64,000 nucleotides of DNA from Anaspis maculata (taxonomy: Eukaryota; Arthropoda; Insecta; Coleoptera; Scraptiidae): NCBI GenBank assembly GCA_949128115.1, contig OX421966.1, forward strand, positions 4,774,001 through 4,838,000, written 5' to 3'. Below are positions 53,725 to 64,000 of this stretch, in pieces (the stretch's first letter is position 1; the number at the start of each line of letters is the position of its first letter). The position numbers and the translations under genes were made by a program. The notes under the pieces were generated by a model, which worked only from the letters and a program-made list of their open reading frames with translations, did no database searches and was not told the origin of the DNA.

Positions 53725-54381
53725 TTATTCTTCATCAGGCGAATCAGGTCGCCCAGTACATTTTCTGAGTAAAATTATCTCTATGAATACCCACAGACAA
53801 ATAACCCCCGTCAAACCAGAAAAAATACTCCCCCATAGTCTGAATTGATTTGACTGATATGTGAAATTATTGTAGCAGTTCTCCTTGTAGGAATGATCGA
53901 CGTCGCACGTGCCCTTCTGATTCATGCTGGGACAACAGCCGTCCGGAAGCGGTTTCCAGTCGTCTGACGAGCCGATCCCGCAGCACTCGTAGCGTTTGAG
54001 TACGGCATTGAGTTGTGTCTTCGCATCGTTATTTGAGTCGTGCATTCCAGCCAGCTTGTTCATTCTCGGTGCAAACGTATCGGCGGTGGTGAAATGCTTC
54101 GCCAAGACCGCCAAACCACACGCAGCCAGAGCCAAGCACGGAATGCAAGACACGATCAACAGGAGTTTGTTTCGGTCTCTAATCAGGGCGAACATCAAGA
54201 GAACTCCAACGATTGGGCTGCACACACCAGTAGCCAATCCGACAGTGCTCACGGTATCTTGTCCGACAGACAGCAGGTCCAATCTCATTTTATATGAAAC
54301 CGTAAGAGCTATAGCCACGATCGAAGCAAGAAATAAATAGAGAATATCAAATTTCACACATTTTTTAGAAAGACAAGGCAT
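53725..54381 (-). CDS. Tetraspanin, copy 2 (intronless)
   Basis: 218 residues, same length and layout as copy 1 with no gaps: TM1 about 12-31, TM2 46-67, TM3 76-96, large extracellular loop 97-181 with CCG at 133-135, GCC at 148-150 and Cys 159 and 169, TM4 182-204. Cys 3 and Cys 8 near the N-terminus are candidate palmitoylation sites absent from copy 1. By hand count about 149 of 218 residues match copy 1: roughly 86% over the loop (97-173) but only about 59% over the rest, the reverse of the usual tetraspanin trend. Upstream ~110 bp is shared with copy 1 (CTTCAAGCGAATGACGTCTA). It ends ~60 bp before a BEL/Pao Pol fragment on the same strand. Single exon, no stop or frameshift, so probably a functional retrocopy or duplicated retrogene. 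Confidence 0.85.
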   Translation of the reverse strand: MPCLSKKCVKFDILYLFLASIVAIALTVSYKMRLDLLSVGQDTVSTVGLATGVCSPIVGVLLMFALIRDRNKLLLIVSCIPCLALAACGLAVLAKHFTTADTFAPRMNKLAGMHDSNNDAKTQLNAVLKRYECCGIGSSDDWKPLPDGCCPSMNQKGTCDVDHSYKENCYNNFTYQSNQFRLWGSIFSGLTGVICLWVFIEIILLRKCTGRPDSPDEE

Positions 54382-54489
54382 TTTGCAGCCGGACTAGCAT
54401 TATTTTGATTTAGTGAACGGAAACTTCAAGCGAATGACGTCTATCATGCCAGAAATGAAATTTAACTGGAGTTACAGCATGGTTGATCA

Positions 54490-55390
54490 ATTCCATGGAG
54501 GGTAGAGATAAGGAGACTACTCGGCCTGCTCAAAAGTGGTCCGTTTCTATGTAGTAGAGTTTTTCAGGCCTGAGTTAGAGAGACCTATATGCCGATCAGC
54601 TTTTAAATTCAGCACTAGAACGGTAATTTTCTCACGCCAAGTTGGCCATTCTGCGATAATTGGGGATGCTCAAATTTGTAATGTTGGATCACTTTTTCCC
54701 TAGATGACCTTGAATTTGTATTGTCAATCGAGTACAGCGCTGTTGCAAGATTGTATGAACATTCAAGGCGTCTTGATTTTGGTAGACTTTCGCCAGTTCA
54801 AATAGGCGCAGGCGACTGGTGGAATGTTTTTTCAAATAAAATAATAAATTACGTTGAGGAAACTGTTCTAGTTTTCAGTCAAAAATAAAGGTCAATAGCT
54901 GATATCTAAAATTAATCTGTGCCCTTCAAATTTAACACTAGGCAATAGATTTTACAAGCTCTCGAAGGTAATAATCGAAAATTTCACAATTTTTCTGAAT
55001 TTATTGCTATGCCTGTATTAAGGATACAATATTAGTGACAACGTAAATCAACTTATATAGTGCAATAATACCTAGTATCACTATATGTAGGTAGGTCCTT
55101 AAGATAAATTGATACTATAACTAAATATATACAACAATTCTTGAAAACCTGTGAGATGAATTAACTTCAGCTACAGCATTCGCTCGAAGATCTATAGGCA
55201 AACCACAGAGAAACTGCTCGACGTAGCTTTAATGCAAAAAAAAAAGGAAAAGATGTCAGTGAGGCTGATATCAGTGGCCATCTTAGGAAACAGAGGGTAG
55301 AGTAGATGCAGCAAGTGGGCGAGTGCGAAGTTGCCGATGGAGATGTTGAGGAACTACAGGTCTAGCTCAGATGCAGTTTTTGATAGCCAT
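54490..55390. other. No recognisable gene
   Basis: AT-rich sequence. TATGCCGATCAGCTTTTAAA at 54592 is a fragment of the repeat ending at 41046/57063. Nothing coding. Confidence 0.45.
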
Positions 55391-55399
55391 TGTCCGCAG

Positions 55400-55885
55400 A
55401 CACCTACTCCGCGACGATGTGGTTCATGGTCTGGTTCTCAGTTCCACATGGCTGCGATGTTCAAAATTGGCAGCCAGAAAGTCTGGTAGATTTGACAACT
55501 CCAGCAATGATTCTCAATGCTTGGTTAAGAATGACGTCAATGATGTTGTGTGTGTGTGCTATTCATCCAAACAGGAGCGCAGTATTCCGCTGTCGACTAG
55601 ACCAAGACAAAGGTGGATATCCGAAGAGTAGTGGCGTCGACACTCCATGTAGTTCTCGCAAGTCTCTGAACCAGGTTCATTCGTGTCTTCGTCTTGGCAC
55701 TGAGTTTCTCCAAGTTGAGTTTGAAGGACAATGTTTGGTCGAAGGTCACACCGAGGTACTTGGGAGTGGGAATGTGCTGCAGATGAAGTCCAGCCATCAA
55801 AGCTGACATTGAGGTGACGATCTGCTCCTCTGTTGTTCAGATGAATTGTTCTAGTCTCTATCTCCCGAGAGTTCGGATTCAATCC
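55400..55885 (-). pseudogene. Jockey-clade non-LTR reverse transcriptase remnant
   Basis: Minus-strand pieces in order: IHLNNR (frame 55559-55882), then TPKYLGVTFDQTLSFKLNLE and ARTTWSVDATTLRIS (frame 55597-55809), then STAEYCAPVWMNS and NQALRIIAGVVKSTRL in a third frame toward 55400. These are the conserved blocks downstream of the YADD box in Jockey-type elements (thumb region: PKYLGV-D, K-R-N, WG-A-LR, S-AEYCAPVW-S, LN-LRI-G). At least one in-frame stop and two frame changes are present. The catalytic part and the 5' half are missing. Confidence 0.7.
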
Positions 55886-56689
55886 TCATTTCTGAAAGAT
55901 GACAAAATTCTGTTGGAAAATCGTAATACATATTTATTTTGTGCAGAAATATCATAGTGAAAAATCACAGAATTGGCGAGTTTTTATTTTGCACATCTGT
56001 GTTATTTGTCCAAAAAGTTCGTTTTCAGTTTTGACAAAAAAATACAAGGTAAAACTTTGGATCAAGTTTTCATTTTTGGCTGGTCATAATCTACTCACTG
56101 TTCGACTGAATTGGTTCAAATTCATTTCATGGCTTGTCTCTCTCTGTTGACAGAAGGGCTGGCCTAAAAAGCTAAAATTACAGAAGTCAACTTTTTTCAA
56201 GAAAGAATCGAGTTACATCGCGGGTCAACCATTAAATTTGCCTCAATATGGCTCGAGCCCGATAACAGTATTCCCAAAAATGTAAATTTGACCAAATAAC
56301 ACAGGGATACATTTTTCCGAATCTGCGGCCCAGGACTTGGATTTACCCAGTAATTCTTGACAAGTTTTAACAGGGGAATATTGCTGGTAAATCTAAACAA
56401 AATTGAAGTCCTCTATCTGCCATTGGTCTATGTAACGTTAATGAATCACCTTATAGCGTGGAGACCTCAGGTGATAATAAGCACCGCAAAGCAAGAGCGC
56501 CTTTCTCTGGTGGCGATTCAGGCGTGGCCCCAAACTGTTCCCGTGGCTATCCATTTAATTTGAAAAAATCGTATCCGGTGGAATCCCGTGGTAATCCCGT
56601 GGCAATCCATCACAATCCGTTGAACGTTCTGATGTCCCAGTAATTCACCCGAGGATTCACCCCTTGGTCATTTGCATCTGAAGTCAACT
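55886..56689. other. No recognisable gene
   Basis: Short frames only. A GATTCAGGCGTGG / ATCCCGTGG-rich patch at 56510-56610 has slight internal repetition (CCCGTGGCTATCC, CCCGTGGTAATCC, CCCGTGGCAATCC). Confidence 0.4.
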
Positions 56690-57063
56690 TTGAATGAAAG
56701 AAAAAATTTACATGCACCTAAGTACTCAGACAAAGAGTGTTACTCGTACTTACCTTATAAATGTACAGGCAGAACCATGAATATGGCAATGGCAGAACCG
56801 GGGGCAGAACACTTTAATGAAATTTTTCCAGGAATGTAAACAACTATGACACTCACCTGACATCATGACAAACAACGGCCAAGGCAACAGGGCAGCGGAT
56901 ATGATGCAAGGAGACGCCAAAACTGGCATTTCTTGTCAAAATTTTCTAACCTCTTTGAACTCAGCGCGTTTTCGCGCAACTTGGTCTATGAGCGTCCGTT
57001 ACACTGTAGGCAACATGGCCAACCGCGTTTTAAATTCTGCTGAATTTAAAACGTGATCGGCAT
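56690..57063. repeat. Intact copy of the repeat interrupted at 41046-43882
   Basis: Inverted relative to that locus and uninterrupted at ...CTCATAGACCAAGTTGCG, giving the empty site for the 41123-43592 insertions. No coding potential recognised. Confidence 0.85.
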
Positions 57064-58229
57064 ATAGATCTGGTCACCCAGAGAGTGACGAAAGCCAAGT
57101 CATTGAGCGAGAGGGTATAGAGAGAGAGAAAGCTAGAGCACTGGGGTACTTGCGCGTCAGGGTGTGGTGCCATTGCTTGTTACTAAACCACCCTGCGTCA
57201 CAGTCAAAATGCATGACATGAGCTGTCAATAGTTTTGTTTAGGTTAAGTCGACTGTTTCATCTTTCAACACAGATTTCTCCACTAAATTTAACAGAAACT
57301 CTTAAAAACTGTTCTAGTCATGTATATTGTGTTCCATACATAGCAGATGCTTTCGATCACCGTATTTCAAGTACTGCTGGTATTTCGTCGAACGTAGGTT
57401 TCATCATCCAACTCATTCCGTCGAACGCAAATTCCGTTGATCGTTGAATGCAGTAACCGTCGACGTGGTGACCCCATCGTGAAGATATATTTGTAATTGC
57501 CGTACGCGCAGTAGGTATATTATGTCTTTCAGTGGGTACTGGTCCCGAACAGCTGGAAAACCCAAAAAGTACAATAATAGAAGTGCATCAATTTTGCAAG
57601 ATTCTATACCTGATGGTTTCTTCGGCAAGGAAAACATCACATCTTCCCGACTCTTGTACTGGTTCACGGTGCACCTTTTCCGTTTTGGCACTTTTAGCCC
57701 GGATTTCGGCGATTTCGGCAAGCAAAATAATGACAATTCAGATTTGTAAACAACTCGTGGAAATGACAAATGTCAATAGCAACCACGCCCACCCCAGCTA
57801 ACTATGTTTCAAATTTTGACGAGGCCAGGAAATGCCGAGATACTGACAGAGAATACCGATATATCCCTTTCATAGCTTCGTCTCTCTAGGTACCCTTATT
57901 CAGGTCTCTCTAGCCTGAGTGGAACACCCGCGCTGCAGCGGAAAATTATGCAAGCTTGTTGCGGGCTGCTAGACCCATGTAGGAATTCAAAGCCGTTGTC
58001 ATTTTCAAAGGTTCACACGTCACGATTTTGTCCCTGCTCTTTGCTTGTCTTCCGCCAGTTTTTGTCGAGTTCCGTTCATGTCTGCTTTGTTCCGTTGTGC
58101 TACGTATTGTATTCAAGTTACATTCTGTTCAGTTCCTTTGTGTTTACTCACCTTCGGGCCTCATTTTGTGTACTGTTCAGACCGAGGTTCAGACTGTTCC
58201 ACTAGGTACCAAAATCCATAGAGCTACCG
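57064..58229. other. No recognisable gene
   Basis: Short frames only. AGTGGAACACCCGCGCTGCAGC at 57918 recurs in diverged form at 58594 (TAGTGGAACACTTGCGCTGC), marking a small dispersed repeat. Confidence 0.4.
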
Positions 58230-58245
58230 GCCACCGGCGCCGGCC

Positions 58246-58342
58246 GCGACAATGGACGTCCGGCCAGAAAACTTTCGTCCTGGCCTTCGACGGCCACACA
58301 TTATCCGGGTAATTTTTTCTGGCCGGCCGCCCATTGTCATTA
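58246..58342. repeat. GC-rich hairpin
   Basis: GACAATGGACGTCCGGCCAG pairs with CTGGCCGGCCGCCCATTGTC, with a ~50-bp loop. The GC content stands out from its surroundings. Confidence 0.7.
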
Positions 58343-58732
58343 GGGCAGTGAACCTAAAATCGTGGAATAAAAAAATGGTGAAAGGAACCCTCTTATTCCG
58401 ACCTCGCAGACTAAAGCAGCAAATTTCATTGGGTACACGGTACACCGGAGTTTTAGCCCTCTTTTAGTTTCAGCTGTTCTGTCTTCTGACTGATCTGACT
58501 TCTGTCAAAATGAATAACCTTCAGAATAAATTGTGACAGGTCCCTACAGATTTTTTTTGAAAATTGCAGGTTTCTATAAACAGCTAGGCCTTAGTGGAAC
58601 ACTTGCGCTGCTGTGGAAAAATTTATAACTGAAACCTGACGACACAAAATCATACCATTTTTTTTGACAGCTTTCACTACTCGTTCAGTCTCCTTTATAT
58701 ACCCTCCATGATCAATTCAAAGCACTGACCGT

Positions 58733-58963
58733 GGGTTCCACCAAAATATTTAACCAGCTGATAGCTAACTCGAGATTTATTTTGATGGATTCTGGCCTTG
58801 TGATCAATGTAAATTCAGGTTTCACGCTGAGTAATTAGCTAAAGGGTAGTATACTTGCGATTTAACGTATTTTCTAAAATGAATCTACCAACATTGACCA
58901 GAACAAAATCCGTTTAATCTCGGTTTAGCTTAAACCGCTCTTAAATTTTTTGGTGGAACCCGT
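58733..58963. mobile_element. MITE with ~70-bp imperfect TIRs
   Basis: GTGGGTTCCACCAAAATATT near the left end mirrors AAATTTTTTGGTGGAACCCG at the right end. The pairing continues through TAGCTAACTCGAGATTTATT / AATCTCGGTTTAGCTTAAAC. About 230 bp, non-coding. Confidence 0.75.
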
Positions 58964-59199
58964 GGTAAAACTCTACCGACAACCATACCGACAAACAACT
59001 CATCGACAGGACATTCCACCAAGTGACAACAACTTTAGTATTAGTGGGGCTGTTAGCGAAACCAACCTTGCATTTTTTCCTGACGGGTTGAGCTCTTGCA
59101 AACTAATAGTCCGGATGTTGAGAGCAAAAAACAGGGGGTACCCTGCATTTTGAGGTAGAGCGAAGCCCCTTTGCATGTGTGATGCTTGGACCCTCCTGG

Positions 59200-60640
59200 A
59201 TCCATAATCATCGGTAGCCACCGGCAAAAATCGTGCAGGCACTGTATACAGGGTGAAGCAGAAAAAAAAAATAAGAAAATTTGTATTTCGTGAACCAAAA
59301 CGGATGGAGTCGCGTGAAACACCATATCTGTTCCAAATTTTGCGCTTATCAAGATAAAAGAATCCGTTTTTGATTATCTTGTGCCATTTTTTGAATATCG
59401 GGGAAAGAAAAAAAAAGAAAGCTGAAAATTGCCTTTCCATAAATGGCTGAAAATTCAAGATAAAGAGATGAGATTTGGTTTGTATGCTCTGAGTGATGTT
59501 CCAAGTGAAATTCGAGGAGTAGCCACCTGGGAAATCACTGCGGGCGCTGTTACAGGGTGAGGCAGAGAAGATTGAAGATAAATCGTATTTTGTGAACCAA
59601 AACAAATGGACTCACGCGAACCACCAAGTTATGTTCTAAATTTTGCTTTTGACAAGGTGTGAGCGATAGTTTTTGGAAATCTCATTCATTTTTTGAAAAA
59701 TCATCATAAGAACTTTTTCTTTTTTGAACTTTATTTTTTTTTGTATGGCTGAAAACCCAAGATATAGATGTGCAATTTGGTGAGTATGTCAATAGTGATG
59801 TTTTACGTGAAACGCGATTGAAAGCCACCGGCGCCAGTACTGCAGGCGCTGTATACAGGGTGAATCAGAGAAAAATCGAAAAAAATCATATTCCGTGAAC
59901 CAAAATGAATAAAGTCGCGTGAACCGCCATATGTGTTCTGAATTATGCTCTTGAAAAGATGTGTGCATTAGTTATGAAAATCTCGTCGACATTTGTGAAA
60001 AAATTGACATAAAAACTTTTTCGATCTTGAATTTCTTTTTTTTATGAACGGCTGAAAATCAAGGATAAAGGGATGCAATTTTGTAAGTATGTCGACAGTG
60101 ATGTTCTACGTGAAACGCGATTGATAGCCACCGGCGCCAGTACTGCAGGCGCTGTATACAGGGTGAAGCAGAGGAAATTCTTAAAAAATCATATTTCGTG
60201 AACCGAAATGAATAAAGTCGCGTGAACCGCCATATGTGTTCTGAATTTCGATCTTAAAAAGATGTGTGCAGTAGTTTTTGAAAATCTCGTCGACATTTTT
60301 GGAAAAATTGACATAAAAACTTTTTAGTTCTTGAATTTCTTTTTTTTATGAACGGCTGAAAATTAAGGATAAAGGGATGCAATTTTGTGAGTATGTCGAC
60401 AGTGATGTTTTACGTGGGAAGTGATTGGTGATCACCGGCGCAAACACTGCAGGCGCTGTATACAGGGTTAAGTAGAAAAAAAAATTAAAAAATCGAACCT
60501 AGTTGTTCGACAGGGATGATGTCGTGTGAACCACCATATATATTCCTGATTCTGCAATTATGATGATGCAATAAACCACTTAGATAGCCTGTTTCATTTT
60601 AAAAGAATCGCGATTAAAATTTTATTATTGATATAAATTT
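59200..60640. repeat. ~303-bp tandem array, left arm of the RT composite
   Basis: The motif ACAGGGTGAAGCAG recurs at 59248, 59552, 59855, 60158 and 60462 (spacing 303-304). Each unit also has GCCACCGGCGCCAGTACTGC, GCGTGAACCGCCATATGTG and GTCGACATTTTTG.AAAAAT. The innermost unit diverges (ATCGCGATTAAAATTTTATT) and has its exact inverted counterpart at about 63400-63620. Long minus frames here (59000-59605) are repeat readings. Confidence 0.9.
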
Positions 60641-60689
60641 TTGATAATAAAAATTGTAATATTATAATGTGTATAATGAGTAAAGTCAA

Positions 60690-62740
60690 ATTAAAAATAT
60701 TTTATCCATGGGAAGGGAATGTTCGACGGCAACATGCTCATGATGCTCACAGCATTTCCCCGTTGAATGGCAAGACTGATTCTTTGAATTAGGTAAATTT
60801 TTAAACGTGTTTTTCCAGTCACAGCTTTCAATCTTTTTCCTAATTGGTCCCCAAATTGTACGCTCTCTTTGGACCAAGGACCGAGCGTTTTCACAGAAAA
60901 AGCTAAAAACCGATAGCCTGCGTCAATAATTTATCAATATTTTCTCCGTTTGTTGTTGGAAGCGATATCGGCTACGTCCCCAGTACATTTTTATGAGTTT
61001 TCTAAATGTGAAGGCGAAAGCGTATCTGCACAGGTCGCGTCCCAGACCAAATGTATTCCGTGAGACCAAGGTATTAGCGTCACACCGTCTGGTCTCTTCC
61101 CGTCAAGTCTTGACAATCCGATAGGCTCTAAAGTTGACGGAATTTGAGCCAGTAGAAAGAGCTTTCTGGATGATGTTGTTGATTTCACGATGACGCGATT
61201 GTCCACCAGCGCTTTTCGAGCAAGAAAGACCATGTGTACTTTTAAGATCAACCATCCTCCCACAGACACAACGATGGGTTTACATATTTCACATCCTAAG
61301 CGCAAAGCAACTGATATGCGGAACACGTTGTCGTTTAAAGGAGTCTCAAGATTTTCACACGGTAACACATTTAACCAAGCACCAGAGACGGCAGCTGTCG
61401 AAGCCAGGTATCTTGTTTTTTCTATCCTTGAATTAGTTGGATTCGACGTCAATTCTTAAGTTATTATCCTGATGTTAATGGTATCCCAGGATATGTGACA
61501 ACTCAGGAACCTCATGACTGACTAGAAGCCACTCTGCTAAAGATTCATTGCACTCACTGATCCAAGTCAAGTCTTCTTCTTCGGGAAGGAACATAAAAGA
61601 AAATACCAAACAAGAAACAGAAACTACAGATGAGAGGAAAGCGGCTCTATATGGATGTCATCAATTTTTTTTATCCCAAGTCCTCCATAATGGATATTGG
61701 ACTGGTAAGGAAGCCATTTGTAATTGGTTCCGCTCTAATTTTATATTCATCGCTTTCTCCAACGTTGCAAATATGTGGCTATCGAGCTTGTTGATTGAGT
61801 CATTGAATCCATTCAAGGGCGTAGTCCGAAGAAGGTAGTTCAATTTCGGGATGGCCAAGCAGTGGCGAAGCAGATACTATGCTGTGTGCGTATTTAGAAG
61901 CTTTAATCGATCGAGTAATAATTTGAGTTCTGTTATTTTTTCAATCATGATAATTTCTGTAGATTCAGCGCTCTACGGTCCACCTAGTAGTCTGAGATTT
62001 TTTGAAACTACTTTGATCCCAGGTAGGTGGTTTCCGAAGGATTTGAAGGTTTCACAGTTGAAAGATGAGCAGAAGAAAATTCCACATTTTTTATCATTGA
62101 TGTTAGGTCTAAGATTTTCACAATTTTCAGATGCAATTTTGAAATTTGCAAGAATTAAATCTGGAGCTCCTCCTAAGGTACCATCATCTAAGTACCATGC
62201 ATTAAATTTACAATTAAGTTGATTTAGAATTGGCTGAATGGCAAGGTAGAAAAGTACTGGTCCAGTGGGATCCCCAGGGATCCCCTTGTTGAGCTCCAAC
62301 TTCTGATAAAATCTTCTCATCCCCAAATGATAAATATGATACATTTCTGTAATACTGATATAAATGAAAACAAAATAGGAGTATGTTTTGAAACTTCGTT
62401 CAACATGCTGTCACTGTCACGTTCTATTGAGTTCAAGGCATTTTGAAAGTCTATTTTGAGTATCACCTTATTTTATGTTGTTATATTATCATCTTCAATG
62501 AAGCTTCGGCACACATGTATGATCTGATTCAGATCCTCCTTTAGTTGCAAAACCGACCTGAGCGGGACGAAGGTAGTTTCCCACTGATTCACGTACCATT
62601 TGGCAAGCAAGCTTGGCTGCTAAACGTCGAAGAGTTGTGCCCACAGCTATGGGACGTATTCCTCCATCTCTTTTATTTAAAGCACATAGTGAGGCTCCAT
62701 AAAGTACACATGTTTGGATGGACTTGGCCCGATAACATGA
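60690..62740 (-). pseudogene. Reverse transcriptase-like gene with C-terminal endonuclease-like domain, decayed
   Basis: Reading from 62740 down: CALNKRDGGIRPIAVGTTLR and RPAQVGFATKGGSE (RT fingers); GIPGDPTGPVLFYLAIQPI and WYLDDGTLGG (palm, equivalents of the PQG-D-P and YxDD boxes) at 61973-62344; IPKLNYLLRTTPL and LPVQYPLW (thumb) near 61661-61858. A C-terminal part at 60991-61452 carries VSGAWLNVLPC, FRISVALRLG and DGKRPDGVTLIPW..G..LVWDATC; then SVKTLGPWS and YLIQRISLAIQRGNA end it near 60690. This order is familiar from multicopy RT-like genes in invertebrates usually labelled uncharacterised. The RPDG...VWD-T-C segment resembles the PD-(D/E)xK-type nuclease of endonuclease-bearing non-LTR elements, by inference. 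Several stops and frame changes make it non-functional. It occupies almost the whole space between the inverted arrays. Confidence 0.7.
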
Positions 62741-62823
62741 TCTTTATTTTATTTTATTTATTGACTTATCAACGAATTTCAATTGAATATCAAGAAGAAC
62801 CAGAAAAATCACACGTATAGGGT

Positions 62824-62990
62824 ACCGTCAGAAGCACAATATCACATACATTAAAATTTTTGTTATTAAAAAAACTCGAAAGAAAAGGACTTCATGGTGA
62901 ATGAACTCCGTAAGGGCTCTTTCATAGCCTTGTCACTTTTTTTTGGATTCACAAAAAAATTGTTGTGTGTGATACAGTGCTCCTGACAGT
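62824..62990. repeat. ~165-bp imperfect hairpin
   Basis: CCGTCAGAAGCACAATATCA near 62826 pairs with TGATACAGTGCTCCTGACAG near 62970. It lies between the RT-like gene's N-terminal side and the right array. Confidence 0.65.
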
Positions 62991-63179
62991 ACATATCAAA
63001 TTGAAATTATATTCCTATATAGATATAATAACCACATATCTTGAAATTTTTCACCATTTGCATTCATTAAAGAAAGAATTTTCATAGAAAAAAATCTATG
63101 CGCAATAACTGTAGTACCTATTTAAAAACGGGAACAGACATCCTGAAACAGTGTTTTGCATCTTAATAATTTTAAAAAA

Positions 63180-64000
63180 GGAATATATATACCTATAGTG
63201 CTTCACGCGACTTTATTGGTTTCGGGTCGCGACTCAACATGAGGTATAACTTAATCTCTTTTTTTTCTGCTGTATCCTGTACATAGCCCCCACATTTCTG
63301 ACACCGGTGGCCACCTGTTGCAGTTTACTTGCAATATACTTTTTGACATAGGTGCGTGACGAATGGCATCTCTACAGCTTCAACTTTCTGCCAATACAAT
63401 CACTGGAAAAAAATCAATAATACAATTTTGATCGCGATTCTTTCAAAACGGAACAGGGTATCTCAAGTGGTTTTTTGCATAATAACAATTGTAGCACCAG
63501 GAAAATATTATGGTGGTTCACACGACCTCATCCCTGTCGAACTACTATAGATATAGGTACGATTTTTCAATTTTTTTTTTGCTTGACCCTGTATACAGCG
63601 CCTGCAGTGTTGGCGTCGGTGATCACCAATCGCGTTTCACGTAGAACATCACTATCGACATACTCACAAAATTGCATCTCATTATACTTACTTTTCAGAC
63701 GATCATAAAAAAAAAGAAATTCAAGAACGAAAAAGTTTTTATGGCGATTTTTTTAAAATTGTCGACAAGATTTCCAAAAAACTACTGCCCACATCTTTTC
63801 AAGAGCAGAATTTAGAACACATGAGGCGGTTCCGAGGGCGGTTCACGCGACTTTATTCATTTTGGTTCACGGAATATGATTCTTTTTTAATTTTCTCTGC
63901 TTCACCCTGTATACAGCGCCTGCAGTACTGGCGCCGGTGGCTATAAATCGCGTTTCACTAAGAACATCAGTATCGACATACTCTACAAATTGCACGTCTA
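63180..64000. repeat. ~315-bp tandem array, right arm of the RT composite (runs off the window)
   Basis: Inverted relative to 59200-60640: CTGTATACAGCGCCTGCAGT at 63589 and 63907, and a diverged unit with ATCCTGTACATAGCCCCC at 63275 (spacing 312-318). The 63400-63620 stretch mirrors 60420-60640 closely (GTTCGACAGGGATGA.GTCGT in both). The outer end lies beyond the window. Confidence 0.85.

Noticed and set aside
53996..54340. Plus-strand frame of 114 codons, and a similar one at 36001-36258
   Set aside because: Antisense shadows of the two tetraspanin genes, which have clear domain structure on the minus strand.
57413..57769. 118-codon minus frame containing KRKRCTVNQYKSRED..FSLPKKP, vaguely THAP-like
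   Set aside because: Only one Cys of the C2CH set is present and the conserved Pro-Trp positions are absent.
59000..59605. 201-codon minus-strand frame
   Set aside because: It crosses two units of the ~303-bp array and its sequence follows the repeat period.

Overview
This is animal nuclear DNA, almost certainly arthropod and most likely insect. There are no operons, ribosome binding sites or bacterial gene spacing. The sequence is AT-rich and dominated by transposable elements typical of insects: BEL/Pao, R1-clade and Jockey-clade non-LTR elements, a Penelope-like element, THAP-domain DNA transposons, TA-inserting Tc1/mariner-type MITEs and foldback elements. I cannot name the species. The only convincing host-type genes are two intact, intronless tetraspanins on the minus strand (35686-36342 and 53725-54381), about 68% identical by hand count.

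Layout. 0-7.5 kb: a 16-bp tandem repeat, a BEL/Pao fragment, a 1.4-kb foldback, a degraded R1-like element, a CA microsatellite and a 35-bp minisatellite. 7.6-11.8 kb: a long foldback whose left arm was split by a THAP element that later duplicated in tandem. 11.8-17.8 kb: a ~245-bp tandem array, another foldback and a 2.9-kb G-rich satellite. 18-27.9 kb: three more long foldbacks and several MITEs. 28.0-29.6 kb: a Foldback (FB)-type element with a perfect 9-bp target duplication. 31.8-33.5 kb: a GC-rich dimeric minisatellite. 34.4-37.2 kb: an R1-like RT remnant, tetraspanin copy 1 and a Harbinger-like element just upstream of that gene.

37.3-49.1 kb is a set of nested insertions that can be decoded by comparing copies within the window. 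One dispersed repeat (here called R-x) was interrupted by a THAP element between AA and TT with no target duplication. A second R-x copy was interrupted by a 4.68-kb element with 17-bp TIRs and a perfect 8-bp target duplication; that element contains a 2.69-kb TIR element, which contains a 1.16-kb TIR element. Another repeat at 41.0-43.9 kb holds three TA-flanked insertions, and its uninterrupted copy lies inverted at 56.7-57.1 kb.

50.7-52.7 kb: a Penelope-like GIY-YIG end with a degenerate hammerhead ribozyme motif, abutting a 5'-truncated non-LTR element with an open RT frame. 53.2-54.5 kb: a BEL/Pao Pol end and tetraspanin copy 2. 55.4 kb: a Jockey RT remnant. 59.2-64.0 kb: a decayed minus-strand reverse transcriptase flanked on both sides by inverted arrays of ~300-bp units. 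This last structure runs off the window and is the best candidate for an undescribed element type.

All homology calls come from recognising motifs by eye. Repeat edges are good to a few bases where a target duplication or empty site is quoted and to tens of bases elsewhere.
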